Under the pieces are notes generated by a model that saw only the letters and a program-made list of their open reading frames with translations, ran no database searches and was not told the DNA's origin. The translations under genes were made by a program, and so were the position numbers. This document shows, piece by piece, positions 50,642 through 59,602 of a DNA stretch of 64,000 nt (positions are counted from its first letter, which is position 1; every line of letters starts with the position of its first letter). Source of the stretch: Pseudidiomarina aestuarii (GTDB lineage: Bacteria > Pseudomonadota > Gammaproteobacteria > Enterobacterales > Alteromonadaceae); the NCBI RefSeq assembly GCF_003987355.1, contig NZ_PIPR01000001.1:992001-1056000 (forward strand), read 5' to 3'.

Positions 50642-52335
50642 TAGCGCTTCAGATAACGTTTCGCTTTCTGTGACTTCAATCGCGCCAAGTCCACCATCAC
50701 CAAACCATCAATAGCATTCGCAAAATCTTCATCCACGTTAAACCCCAAAAGACGCACACCATTTGGCTCGCACAAATCTGCATACTGTTTGTACAACGTG
50801 GGAACGGCTGCGCCTTGGTGCGCCAATGTGTGCTTGAGCACAGCGAAATCAGCAGCATAATCGGTAGTTGCCGGTGGCAATGGTCGTCCGGTCGGATGAT
50901 AGGGTGTTCGACACTCCGCCAAGTGTTCAGGATCCGGGAAATGTTCACCAAAAAACTGAACCAACGCATCCTTTGCCAAAGTTGGTAATGTTGCACTCAT
51001 AGTGACGGCGCCAAACAGGTAACGATATTGAGGATTTGCTTGTAACAAAGCGCCGATACCTTGCCACAAATAATCCAAGCTTCTCATCCCCCAATATTTC
51101 GGCTGGACAAAACTCCGACCCAATTCAAGTCCTTCGGCAAAATACGGTTGCATGGCATCGGAATAATCGAACAAGGTATGAGTGTAAAGTCCTTCTTTGC
51201 CGCGCTGCTGTATCACCTCATTAGTATCCACCAAGCGGTAGGCACCGGCTATCTCTAACTCATCAACATCCCATAAAATCAGTTGATCATACCAAGTATC
51301 AAAATTATCGAGATCGCGCCGTTGTCCAGTTCCTTCGCCAACCGCGCGAAAGGCAAATTCACGAAGTCGACCAATTTCTCGCAGAATGGCTGAGTTCCCT
51401 TGGTAGCGATAACGATAGATCGACTTCCCATCTGCGGTTTCACCGAGTCGTTCGCACGTTTCAATTTCGCGCTTCAACAACTGCCGTTGTTCTGCCCGTG
51501 CAATCGGTCGTTGAGTTGGCAACAATCCCGGTTTATCGGCACCGATTCGATACAAGTGTTTGCGAATGCGCCGCACGCGCTCAGCTAACGGTGCAGGGTC
51601 ATGGCGTAATGTCGACCATGGAATCAACTCACCTATTCGGAAGTGCAGATGACCGGCCTGCTGCCTAAACATCTCTTGCACCAATAGTGCAGTCGCTAAA
51701 GGCTTATAGAGCATTGATGCACCATAAAACCATGCCGAGTTGTGAGCTTTCACATAAATCGGTAGTAATGGTGACTGAGTTCGCTGCGCAATTCGCAAGA
51801 ATCCTGTTTGCCAATGACCATCGCGCACGCCTGCGGGTCGCAGGCGGGACACTTCTCCGGCAGGAAAGACAATCAGCGCGCCTTCATTTTCAAGATGCTG
51901 GTAGAGTCGTTTTAACGGCTCTCGCTCAGTACGTTTATGAAAAATTGGAACCGGCACGAGTAAGTCGTTGAGTGGTTCGACTGCTTGTAGTAAATCGTTC
52001 GCCAACACTTTCACATCACTGCGAACGTCACTAATGAGTTTCAACAAGGCTAAACCATCCAGCGAGCCAATAGGGTGATTGGCAATAATGACGACACGCC
52101 CTTCTCGCGGGATATTATCCAGTTCGCTATCACGTGCAGTGTAAGTAAATTGGAAATAGTCCAGCACTTGCTCGACAAACTCTAATCCCCTGACATGAGG
52201 ATAGCGTTCACCAAATGATTGAATATCACGTTCATGCAAAAGCCCACGCAGAAGCCATAATGCAGGTTTCTGCAGCCATGGATTGTCATGTACTTTGGGT
52301 AAGTTTTGGCGCAGTACTTGGTCAACGTGAATCAT
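50641..52335 (-). CDS. OlsF-like bifunctional acyltransferase (ornithine lipid synthesis)
   Basis: 564 residues. The N-terminal PlsC-type acyltransferase has NHPIGSLDGL (motif I with the catalytic His) and IVFPAGEVSR. The C-terminal half is a GNAT/OlsB-like N-acyltransferase (FDTWYDQLILWDVDELEIAGAYRL, LGRSFVQPKYWGMRSLDYLWQG). Fusion of the two acyltransferases of ornithine-lipid synthesis in one chain of about 570 residues is the known layout of OlsF, in which the C-terminal domain makes lyso-ornithine lipid and the N-terminal domain adds the second acyl chain. Phosphorus-free membrane lipids are useful in low-phosphate sea water. The substrate is inferred; the domain order is seen. Confidence 0.78.
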   Translation of the reverse strand: MIHVDQVLRQNLPKVHDNPWLQKPALWLLRGLLHERDIQSFGERYPHVRGLEFVEQVLDYFQFTYTARDSELDNIPREGRVVIIANHPIGSLDGLALLKLISDVRSDVKVLANDLLQAVEPLNDLLVPVPIFHKRTEREPLKRLYQHLENEGALIVFPAGEVSRLRPAGVRDGHWQTGFLRIAQRTQSPLLPIYVKAHNSAWFYGASMLYKPLATALLVQEMFRQQAGHLHFRIGELIPWSTLRHDPAPLAERVRRIRKHLYRIGADKPGLLPTQRPIARAEQRQLLKREIETCERLGETADGKSIYRYRYQGNSAILREIGRLREFAFRAVGEGTGQRRDLDNFDTWYDQLILWDVDELEIAGAYRLVDTNEVIQQRGKEGLYTHTLFDYSDAMQPYFAEGLELGRSFVQPKYWGMRSLDYLWQGIGALLQANPQYRYLFGAVTMSATLPTLAKDALVQFFGEHFPDPEHLAECRTPYHPTGRPLPPATTDYAADFAVLKHTLAHQGAAVPTLYKQYADLCEPNGVRLLGFNVDEDFANAIDGLVMVDLARLKSQKAKRYLKR

Positions 52336-52513
52336 CGCTCAGCTCCTTGGTTAATTGAAAGCGTACGAGAGCTGGATTGCATTTCCATGGCATGCTGATG
52401 ACAAACAGATGACGAACTCATCAAGTCGCCCATTTGCCGACTAGTGCTTTGGCTCTGGGCCATTATCTGCTAGGCTGTTGCGATTCCTTTTGTGTGACTC
52501 TACAGGTTCCGTT

Positions 52514-53749
52514 ATGACCGAAAATAAGAAAAAGATGGGATTAACTACGCGCATTGTGATCGGCATGTTTGCCGGTATTGCCCTTGGCGTTTTATTGAAG
52601 CTCGTTGCCCCAGATAGCGCCTTTGTCGATGCCTATTTGACCAATGGTCTGTTCAATGTGGTGGGTAAAATATTCATCGCATCTTCGCTCAGTGACCCCA
52701 GTAAATTGGGACGTTTAGGTGGGAAAGCGGTTGGCTTATACTTAGTGACCACTGCCATCGCCATTTCACTGGCTATCGCTGCTGCGGTATTGATTCAACC
52801 GGGCATGGGTTTAGATTTAGCAACCGATGCAGTATTCGAACCGAAGGAAGCTCCGAGTCTCGCGCAAGTCATTATCGATCTATTCCCCACCAACCCAGTT
52901 GAGGCCATGGCCTCCGGTAACATGCTGCAAATCATCGTGTTTGCACTATTATTCGGTATCGCAATGGCATTAGTGGGTAAGCCCGGTGAGCGACTCAAAG
53001 GTTTCTTCGAAGATCTGAACGAAGTCATTATGAAGCTGGTGCTAATTCTTATGAATTTGGCTCCCTATGGCGTATTCGCTCTTATGGCTAAGTTGTTCAC
53101 AGAAACCGAATTTGGCGCCATTCTCAATCTCGGCAAATATTTCCTGTTAGTGCTCGGGGTGCTGTTATTCCATGGACTCGTGTCCTACCCCATAATCTTG
53201 AAGACAGTCAGCAAAATGAACCCGCTGATTTTCCTCAAAAAGCTGCGTGAAGTTCAAATCTTTGGTTTTAGTACAGCAAGCAGTAACGCCACCATGCCGA
53301 TCACCCTCGAAGCCGTGACCAAGCGCCTCGGTGTGAGCAATTCTGTGGGGTCATTCACAGTGCCGTTGGGTGCAACCATCAATATGGACGGCACTGCCAT
53401 TATGCAGGGCGTTGCTACCGTGTTTATCGCTCAGGTATACATGATCGATTTAAGCATCGCTGACTATCTGATGGTGGTCTTGACTGCGACATTGGCATCG
53501 GTAGGCACCGCTGGTGTCCCAGGCGTAGGTTTAATTATGTTGGCCATGGTACTCGGCCAAGTGGGCTTACCTGTTGAAGGTATCGGTTTGATCATCGGCG
53601 TCGATCGTTTACTCGATATGACGCGCACTGCGGTCAATGTAACCGGTGACGCCATGGTATCCGTCATCATCGCCAAGAGTGAAGATGAACTTGACGAGAC
53701 GGTCTACAATGACGCCAACGCCGATCAACTCGAGCGTGATCTGTCTTAA
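52514..53749 (+). CDS. Dicarboxylate/amino acid:cation symporter with an apparent in-frame deletion
   Basis: 411 residues from ATG 52514. DAACS (SLC1-type) features: FSTASSNATMPITLE (HP1 serine-rich loop), GATINMDGTAIMQG, GTAGVPGVGLIMLAMVL and DRLLDMTRTAVNVTGD. Near residue 56 the sequence runs VVGKIFIASSLSDPSKLGRLGG, whereas relatives have about 18 more residues between FIAS and LSDP (the VVPLVF-type membrane helix). The reading frame is kept. Either a true deletion that would cripple or change the transporter, or an assembly artefact. Likely normal substrate: glutamate/aspartate or C4-dicarboxylates with Na+ or H+. Confidence 0.85.
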   Translation: MTENKKKMGLTTRIVIGMFAGIALGVLLKLVAPDSAFVDAYLTNGLFNVVGKIFIASSLSDPSKLGRLGGKAVGLYLVTTAIAISLAIAAAVLIQPGMGLDLATDAVFEPKEAPSLAQVIIDLFPTNPVEAMASGNMLQIIVFALLFGIAMALVGKPGERLKGFFEDLNEVIMKLVLILMNLAPYGVFALMAKLFTETEFGAILNLGKYFLLVLGVLLFHGLVSYPIILKTVSKMNPLIFLKKLREVQIFGFSTASSNATMPITLEAVTKRLGVSNSVGSFTVPLGATINMDGTAIMQGVATVFIAQVYMIDLSIADYLMVVLTATLASVGTAGVPGVGLIMLAMVLGQVGLPVEGIGLIIGVDRLLDMTRTAVNVTGDAMVSVIIAKSEDELDETVYNDANADQLERDLS

Positions 53750-53752
53750 GGT

Positions 53753-54448
53753 TTAAAACTCGATGATTGCCTCGCGCCACAGCAAACGAAACAGGCGCGG
53801 GGTATCGACTACGGCTTCCACGTCGCCAGCGCGAATTTGCTGTTGTATTTGGTCTAAGATGGGCGGCAGTAGTTTGGCTATATAATCATTCGCGCTCTCG
53901 TCTGAGCGTACAGCGGGTAACTGGAGCGTAGCAATTTTCGCGCTGACTATGGGCAACCCTTGATCAAATAAATTCACCACGACATCGGTCAGCACAACCT
54001 CATCGACCTGCCAAATAAATTGCTCAGCCGTTTTATAACGACCACGTGATTGCTGTAGCGCATCGATTAAGTAATGCACATTAGAGCGTCCTTCTCCAAA
54101 GTACGCCAGCGTCAACTGTGCACCTTTCGCGTGGAGCTTATCAACCACTAGATTCTGTTGTTGTGGCCCTAACCAATCACCTTCCAACCGCAAGGTATCG
54201 GCTCGCAACACTTGGTTTAAGCCCGCATCCAATGCATCCACACGAGTTGCCAAGGCAAAATCATCAATCAGCAGTTCACCGGTCAACGTAATAAGTTCAA
54301 ACCGGCTAAATGATAAGTCACTTTGTAATTGCTGAGCCGTTTGCTCTTGCAAGAGACCGCCGACGCGATCAGATAACGTCTCATCCGCGAAGGTTGGCGC
54401 GACGCTGCTCAGAGCAGTAACGGTCATCAGTCCAAGTATAATTTTCAT
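53753..54448 (-). CDS. Exported protein of unknown function, faintly AsmA-like
   Basis: 231 residues with a signal peptide ending PTFA-DE. A repetitive beta pattern (RADTLRLEGDWLGPQQQNLVVDKLHAKGAQLTLAYFGEGRSNVHYLIDALQQ) recalls AsmA-type lipid-transfer proteins, but there is no clear motif. Eight bases from smrA, likely co-transcribed. I do not recognise the family. Confidence 0.75.
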   Translation of the reverse strand: MKIILGLMTVTALSSVAPTFADETLSDRVGGLLQEQTAQQLQSDLSFSRFELITLTGELLIDDFALATRVDALDAGLNQVLRADTLRLEGDWLGPQQQNLVVDKLHAKGAQLTLAYFGEGRSNVHYLIDALQQSRGRYKTAEQFIWQVDEVVLTDVVVNLFDQGLPIVSAKIATLQLPAVRSDESANDYIAKLLPPILDQIQQQIRAGDVEAVVDTPRLFRLLWREAIIEF

Positions 54449-54456
54449 CGTTCATC

Positions 54457-55038
54457 CTAGCGCTTTTGATGGCGCTCTCTGTTTAGCAGCTTCTGTTCAG
54501 CATTCTTACGCAGCATCAAGTATACCGCTCCGCTTCCGCCATGGTGCCTTTGCGCACTATGGAATGCCATGACCGGCTCCAGTTCCCGCAGCCATTTATT
54601 GACGTAGCTTTTGATGAGCGCTGGATGTGGCTTGCTGTGCTTGCCCATACCATGAATGACCAATGCAGAGCGCACGCCGGTGCGATGACAATCCTGAATA
54701 AACTCAAACAGTGCTACGCGCGCCTGACGCAAGCTGTGTTCGTGTAAATTGAGGCTAGCCTCAATGGTGTATTGCCCAAGTCGTAAACGCTTGTAAACGC
54801 CATGCTGGACACCATCACGACGAAACTCGAGTAAATCAGCGGGATCCACTAATTCGACATACTCCGTCGAGAGAAAATTAACGTCGTCAGCCAGTTGTTG
54901 TTCCGCGGCTTTGCGCCGTTCAAGCTGCGCTAAAGTCGGAGTAAATGCGGTACGTATATCCGCCACATCATCACTCGTGAGCGGTGTTACATCGGTCATC
55001 TCACGACGAAACAACTCAAATTCATCGTTTTTAGACAT
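54457..55038 (-). CDS. smrA: Smr-domain endonuclease SmrA
   Basis: 193 residues from ATG 55038 (GAGAGG upstream). Smr domain: LNLHEHSLRQARVALFEF, LVIHGMGKHSKPHPALIKSY and HHGGSGAVYLMLRK. In place of LDLHG the first motif reads LNLHE. N-terminal region (DEFELFRREMTDVTPL) matches SmrA/YdaL-type. DNA-nicking or RNA-cleaving nuclease of unclear biological role. Confidence 0.9.
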   Translation of the reverse strand: MSKNDEFELFRREMTDVTPLTSDDVADIRTAFTPTLAQLERRKAAEQQLADDVNFLSTEYVELVDPADLLEFRRDGVQHGVYKRLRLGQYTIEASLNLHEHSLRQARVALFEFIQDCHRTGVRSALVIHGMGKHSKPHPALIKSYVNKWLRELEPVMAFHSAQRHHGGSGAVYLMLRKNAEQKLLNRERHQKR

Positions 55039-55067
55039 CGCCAACCTCTCTTACTATCAACCTTGAA

Positions 55068-56069
55068 TTACGACCAGCGGTTCGCTCCCACAAAGTTACG
55101 TAGTTGTGCCAAACCACTACTCACATTTCGACCAATGCGTTCACCAATTGGTTTCTTCTGTTGATAGCGAATTTGCACAATTTCGTGACTCTCAATTCGT
55201 TCTAATAACCAAGCATCACTCGTTATGAGACTATCAACTAGGCCCAATTCGTGAGCTTGCTGTGCGGTCCAATATTCACCGGTTGCAACCTTGTCGATAT
55301 CCAGCTCAGGTCGATACTTGGCAATGTGAGCTTTGAATTGTTCGTGAATATTCTCAATATCTGCTTTGAATTTCTCGCGACCTTCGTCGGTATTCTTGCC
55401 GAACAAGGTTAACGTTCGTTTGTATTCACCAGCGGTGACTTGTTCGTAATCAATATCGTGTTTTTGCAACCAACGATGGAAGTTCGGCAGCTGTGCAAGC
55501 ACGCCGATTGAGCCAATAATGGCAAACGGAGCAGCCTGAATATGATTGGCAACCGCAGCCATCATGTAACCGCCACTCGCGGCAATCTTGTCGACACTGA
55601 CAATGACGTCCAAATCAGCATCTCGCAAACGCTGCAGTTGCGCAGCACCTAAGCCGTAGCCATGCACAACACCACCACCACTTTCCAAGCGCACTAACAC
55701 TTGATCACCTGGTTCCGCAATACTCACCACTGCATTGACCTCACGGCGCAACGAATCCACTTCTTTCGCATCCATGCTGCCATGAAAATCGATGACATAG
55801 ACACGCTTACGTTCGTCTTGTTTGTTCGACTTCGCCGCTTGCTTTAGTGACTTGGCTAATTTCTTCCGTTCTTTCTTATCCAGCATTTCCAATTTCAGAG
55901 ATTGTGCGCTTTCGCGAAGATCATCGGACAGCATGTCAAGATGCAGCTCACCCTTCGACTTCTTCTGTCGCTGCGCAGCATTGGCCATCACACCAACAAT
56001 CATGACTACTGCAAATACGATAATTGCGGCTTTCACAACAAAGCTACCAATATCAATCAGAAACTCCAT
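55068..56069 (-). CDS. sohB: Inner-membrane S49 protease SohB
   Basis: 333 residues. N-terminal membrane helix (IGSFVVKAAIIVFAVVMIVG), a basic cytoplasmic stretch, then the S49 domain with nucleophile Ser in KIAASGGYMMAAVANHI and the Lys-bearing EYKRTLTLFGKNT. Digests membrane-embedded peptides; in E. coli a multicopy suppressor of degP (htrA) loss. Start ATG 56069. Confidence 0.94.
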   Translation of the reverse strand: MEFLIDIGSFVVKAAIIVFAVVMIVGVMANAAQRQKKSKGELHLDMLSDDLRESAQSLKLEMLDKKERKKLAKSLKQAAKSNKQDERKRVYVIDFHGSMDAKEVDSLRREVNAVVSIAEPGDQVLVRLESGGGVVHGYGLGAAQLQRLRDADLDVIVSVDKIAASGGYMMAAVANHIQAAPFAIIGSIGVLAQLPNFHRWLQKHDIDYEQVTAGEYKRTLTLFGKNTDEGREKFKADIENIHEQFKAHIAKYRPELDIDKVATGEYWTAQQAHELGLVDSLITSDAWLLERIESHEIVQIRYQQKKPIGERIGRNVSSGLAQLRNFVGANRWS

Positions 56070-56119
56070 GCAATCTCTCCTTGTTGAACTGCCGTCATGA
56101 GCAGCTCAAAAATAGCGAT

Positions 56120-56146
56120 AAAAAAGGGCCGACAAGCGGCCCTTTT
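56120..56146 (-). terminator. Rho-independent terminator of the lipase gene
   Basis: Stem AAAAGGGCCG/CGGCCCTTTT with a 5-base loop (ACAAG), flanked by A and T runs. Lies 23 bases past the lipase stop on the minus strand and before sohB. Confidence 0.88.
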
Positions 56147-56168
56147 AGTATACGTAATTTAAGCGATT

Positions 56169-58565
56169 TTAGTTGGTCAGAATCACACTCGTGTTCGTCA
56201 CTGGAATCGCTGTCGCATTGGTTGAGAACCATCCCGCTGCTTGCATTTGCATTTCAAACGTTGCTGCAAATGATGCCGCTGGACTCACGATCGAACCGTG
56301 GTCACCTTCAATGAAGCGAACAGCGCCCGATACCGGCTCACCATCAACACTAGCAACAGTCTGCGTGACCGCAGGTAATTGCAATGCAGCAATCAGTGGC
56401 TCTGTACCCGCTAATGGTTTACCAGGAACTGTGTTCGGTACCACTTGGTCAGGTAACACGTCGCCACCACCCACAACTTCAATCAAGTGAATCGGACTTT
56501 CAGTCTCAACCACGTTGCGAGCGTAGTTTATTGGATCCGCTGAATCAATGACTGTCTGCGCTGCGAAAGCGAACTGTTCAAATACACCATTGATTTGCGC
56601 TTGCTGTGCATCGGTCAAACTCGCCCAGAACTGCTCGTAGACTTGAATCAACAAACCTTGGAACGCTGGATTTGTTGGACCCACACCTGCGGCTTGTGCA
56701 GCAGCATTCACAGCTGCAGCGAAATCAGCATTGGCTGCATACAGCAACTGACTCTTAATCACAGGTCCAAATGATGGTGAACCCAGCAATAGGTTCGCAA
56801 CACTACCACCCGGAGCCATCAGTGAACTCGCATTCACTTTAAACAAACCGGAAGCTGGTGCTAATGCGCCAGTCATTGGTGTGTTGGCCATTGCGGTAAA
56901 GCCAGTACCCGTAATTGCGCCCAGAGAATGACCAACGAAGAATACGCGCGAGCCATCAATCGGTGCGCCTTGTTGCGCATTTAAACTTAAGCGCAAGCCC
57001 AGCATATCCGAGATAGACTGACGCAGGTTGTCACGCGCTGTCAGCAGGCTACCGAGGTTCATGTAGGCAGTTGGACTACCAGTGCTCGCATTAATGGCAC
57101 CAAAGCCGCGATCACCATGCAATGGATGGTCCATCGCTACCGTGGCAAAACCGGCAACCGACAACGTACCCATAATGCCAAAGGCATTGGTTTTGTTACC
57201 CGTGATACCGTGCTGGAAAATCACCACTGGCCAGCCGTTTGCTGGTTGTGAAATTGGAGCCAAACCCTGTGCAGCACGAACTTGGTTCACTGCAGCAGCG
57301 TTTGGAACCGACATCACAACTGGTACGTTAGCGTTGGTCACAGCTGCTGGGATTGGATTATATTTGGTCAAATGACGCTCGTTGTCGATGCCTGGGAAGT
57401 CGTAGCAGGCATTTGGTGGTAACAGCAGCGCTGGATTTTGCAATGCAGCAGGATCAATACCAACTTGTGCAGGATCAATTGCACCAGCGCGAATGGCGCC
57501 GAGAATAGACGCTGGACTGTCACACGCTGCACGCCAGCGACCTTCTAATGGTGCTCTTGGATTCTCTGCTGTTGGCACTGGCAGGAAATACGGCAGCGAT
57601 ACTTGGCCTTGATACAGGGCAGCGGTGCTCGCCGCAGCGAATGCTGGGTTGGTTGGATCAGGTTGTAGAGCCCCTGCACCCACTAATGCGTCAGCAACGG
57701 TAATACCGGTATTTTGTGACATCAGCGCTGGCGTACCTGTGGTGCTGAACTGTTGCACCATCAACCCTTTAATCGCACCGAATACATCACTGGTAGATTG
57801 TGTTGTATAGCTCGACACATAAATGATGTCGTCTTTGTCTAAGCCAAACGCTTCTAGCGCTGACTCGTGACTGTTAATCAATTGCTGCAGTCCTACTGCT
57901 GCTGGGTCACCAGAAACTGGGAACTCGCTCGCATTACGCTTCATCAAACCATACGTCTGCGAAGGCTGTACATCCCGTCCTAACGAGTCTTGGATATTTG
58001 AGGTGAGCACGACTGCATAACCCGTTTTCGGCTTCAACGGCTTCAGTGGCACAATGGCGACGCCTTTCGGACCTGTCGCTGAAACAATGAAGTCAACACC
58101 ATGGGTGAGCTCGGCCGCGATGGCGCAAGTTGCCGCAGGGCTCGCTGCCGCACAGGTTGCATTGACCGCTGTACCGCCCATCACCGCTTCAAACACACGG
58201 ATAGAACCTGGCGCTTCGAGTGACGCGCTGTCGACAGTAACTTGATTCCCATTTTGGTCAAACGGCAATGAGAAGCTGAACGTCATGGTTGAGTGTGTTC
58301 CCCAGCCATCTAAGCCGTTAATGGCTACTTGCGGGTCAGCAAAGTCGGTTGGGTCTGCAACTGGGATATTTAACGTGCCATCCACGGACCCACTCAACAA
58401 GATATTCGATGGAACGGGAACCGCACCATTACTTGGATCAAACACCACGCGGGTGGCATTTACTTGTGTTTCTATTTCGGTTGTTGGTGCATCGTCACCA
58501 CTACCACCGCAGCCGGCAAGTAGCAGTGCACTGCTGATAGCTGATGCAAGCATGAGTTTTTTCAT
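56169..58565 (-). CDS. Surface lipase lipoprotein, VolA/Pla-1-cef type
   Basis: 798 residues from ATG 58565 (GGGGAAG upstream). Lipoprotein signal, lipobox LLAGC with Cys19, followed by a Gly-rich GGSGDDAP. An N-terminal Ig-like region (FDPSNGAVPVPSNIL, MTFSFSLPFD) precedes the alpha/beta-hydrolase domain: oxyanion segment WPVVIFQHGITGNK, nucleophile in GHSLGAITG, and catalytic His in EGDHGSIVSPAAS. This is the layout of Pla-1/cef extracellular lipases and the VolA lysophospholipase of Vibrio, which release fatty acids at the cell surface. Confidence 0.88.
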   Translation of the reverse strand: MKKLMLASAISSALLLAGCGGSGDDAPTTEIETQVNATRVVFDPSNGAVPVPSNILLSGSVDGTLNIPVADPTDFADPQVAINGLDGWGTHSTMTFSFSLPFDQNGNQVTVDSASLEAPGSIRVFEAVMGGTAVNATCAAASPAATCAIAAELTHGVDFIVSATGPKGVAIVPLKPLKPKTGYAVVLTSNIQDSLGRDVQPSQTYGLMKRNASEFPVSGDPAAVGLQQLINSHESALEAFGLDKDDIIYVSSYTTQSTSDVFGAIKGLMVQQFSTTGTPALMSQNTGITVADALVGAGALQPDPTNPAFAAASTAALYQGQVSLPYFLPVPTAENPRAPLEGRWRAACDSPASILGAIRAGAIDPAQVGIDPAALQNPALLLPPNACYDFPGIDNERHLTKYNPIPAAVTNANVPVVMSVPNAAAVNQVRAAQGLAPISQPANGWPVVIFQHGITGNKTNAFGIMGTLSVAGFATVAMDHPLHGDRGFGAINASTGSPTAYMNLGSLLTARDNLRQSISDMLGLRLSLNAQQGAPIDGSRVFFVGHSLGAITGTGFTAMANTPMTGALAPASGLFKVNASSLMAPGGSVANLLLGSPSFGPVIKSQLLYAANADFAAAVNAAAQAAGVGPTNPAFQGLLIQVYEQFWASLTDAQQAQINGVFEQFAFAAQTVIDSADPINYARNVVETESPIHLIEVVGGGDVLPDQVVPNTVPGKPLAGTEPLIAALQLPAVTQTVASVDGEPVSGAVRFIEGDHGSIVSPAASFAATFEMQMQAAGWFSTNATAIPVTNTSVILTN

Positions 58566-58646
58566 GAGGCTTCCCCGATCCTTGTTTGTATTGTTATATT
58601 CTGAGCATCTATTCAATGCTTCTTTTCGTCTTGCCTATCATCGCCT

Positions 58647-58675
58647 TTTTCAACTGGTACGACAAGACGTGTCAA
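58647..58675 (-). promoter_or_regulatory. Candidate lipase promoter with FadR-like box in the spacer
   Basis: Minus strand: -35 TTGACA (58670-58675), 17 bases, weak -10 TGAAAA (58647-58652). The spacer region (58652-58667, plus strand AACTGGTACGACAAGA) resembles the FadR operator AACTGGTCCGACCAGTT in its left half and centre. Suggests fatty-acid-responsive repression of the lipase. Sequence match only. Confidence 0.35.
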
Positions 58676-58809
58676 TTAACAAAATTTTATACACCGCTAG
58701 CGCCTAACTTAAAAGCAATTTTTCACTATTTTCTTTTCTCAAAGCTGAGAAAAATGGGAAAAACCAGTACACTATCGGCACATGAATTTAGCCATAGTGT
58801 AAGCCGAAA

Positions 58810-59556
58810 ATGACGAAGATGCATAACGAGTCTGTGACAAAAGATTGCCTAACCAACAAAATAATCCTAGTAACCGGCGCGGGTGACGGCATTGGTCGCC
58901 AAGCTGCACTTGCTTATGCGAGTTATGGGGCCACGGTCATTCTCTTGGGACGAACGGTAACAAAGCTAGAAGCCGTTTACGACGAAATTATTGCTGCTGA
59001 CGGGCCGGAGCCGGCGATTGTGCCGCTGGATTTAAAGGGCGCAACCAAAAGCCATTATGAAGGTCTGAACGCCACCATCATTGAAAAGTTTGGTCGTCTT
59101 GATGGGTTGCTCAACAATGCCAGTCTGCTGGGTGTCTTGTCGCCATTCGAACATATCGACCACCCCAGTTGGAATGACTTAATGCAAGTCAACGTGACGG
59201 CCCAGTTTATGCTGACACAAGCATTGATGCCGGCTTTGAAACGAGCAGAACATGCAAGTATTGTATTTACCTCATCGGGCGTTGGTCGCAAAGGACGCGC
59301 CTATTGGGGACCCTACGCGGTCTCGAAGTTCGCTACGGAAGGCTTAGCGCAGGTCATGGCTGACGAATATGAAGGATCATCTATTCGTGTTAATGTCATT
59401 AATCCTGGCGCTACTCGAACCACAATGCGTGCTCGTGCGTATCCAGGAGAAGACCCAAAACAATTGAAGACACCGGCTGACTTGATGCCTTTATATGTGT
59501 ATCTCATGGCTGATGCCAGTGTTGAGGTCAATGGTGAAAGTCTCGACGCGCAGTAG
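58810..59556 (+). CDS. Short-chain dehydrogenase, YciK type
   Basis: 248 residues. NAD(P) motif VTGAGDGIGRQAA, NNASLLG, catalytic Ser in TSSGVGRKG, and YxxxK as YAVSK. The residues around FEHIDHPSWNDLMQVNVTAQFML match the YciK oxidoreductase subgroup, whose substrate is unknown. ATG 58810 or 58819 possible. Preceded by an 8-bp hairpin TTTTCTCA/TGAGAAAA (58734-58753) of unknown role. Confidence 0.88.
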   Translation: MTKMHNESVTKDCLTNKIILVTGAGDGIGRQAALAYASYGATVILLGRTVTKLEAVYDEIIAADGPEPAIVPLDLKGATKSHYEGLNATIIEKFGRLDGLLNNASLLGVLSPFEHIDHPSWNDLMQVNVTAQFMLTQALMPALKRAEHASIVFTSSGVGRKGRAYWGPYAVSKFATEGLAQVMADEYEGSSIRVNVINPGATRTTMRARAYPGEDPKQLKTPADLMPLYVYLMADASVEVNGESLDAQ

Positions 59557-59602
59557 CATGTAGCATTGAGACCGTCTTTCAACCGTCAAAGAGTGAGTCT
59601 AT

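Noticed and set aside
58734-58753. 8-bp hairpin upstream of yciK as a terminator
   Set aside because: No T run follows on either strand and no gene ends there; kept only as an inverted repeat of unknown role.
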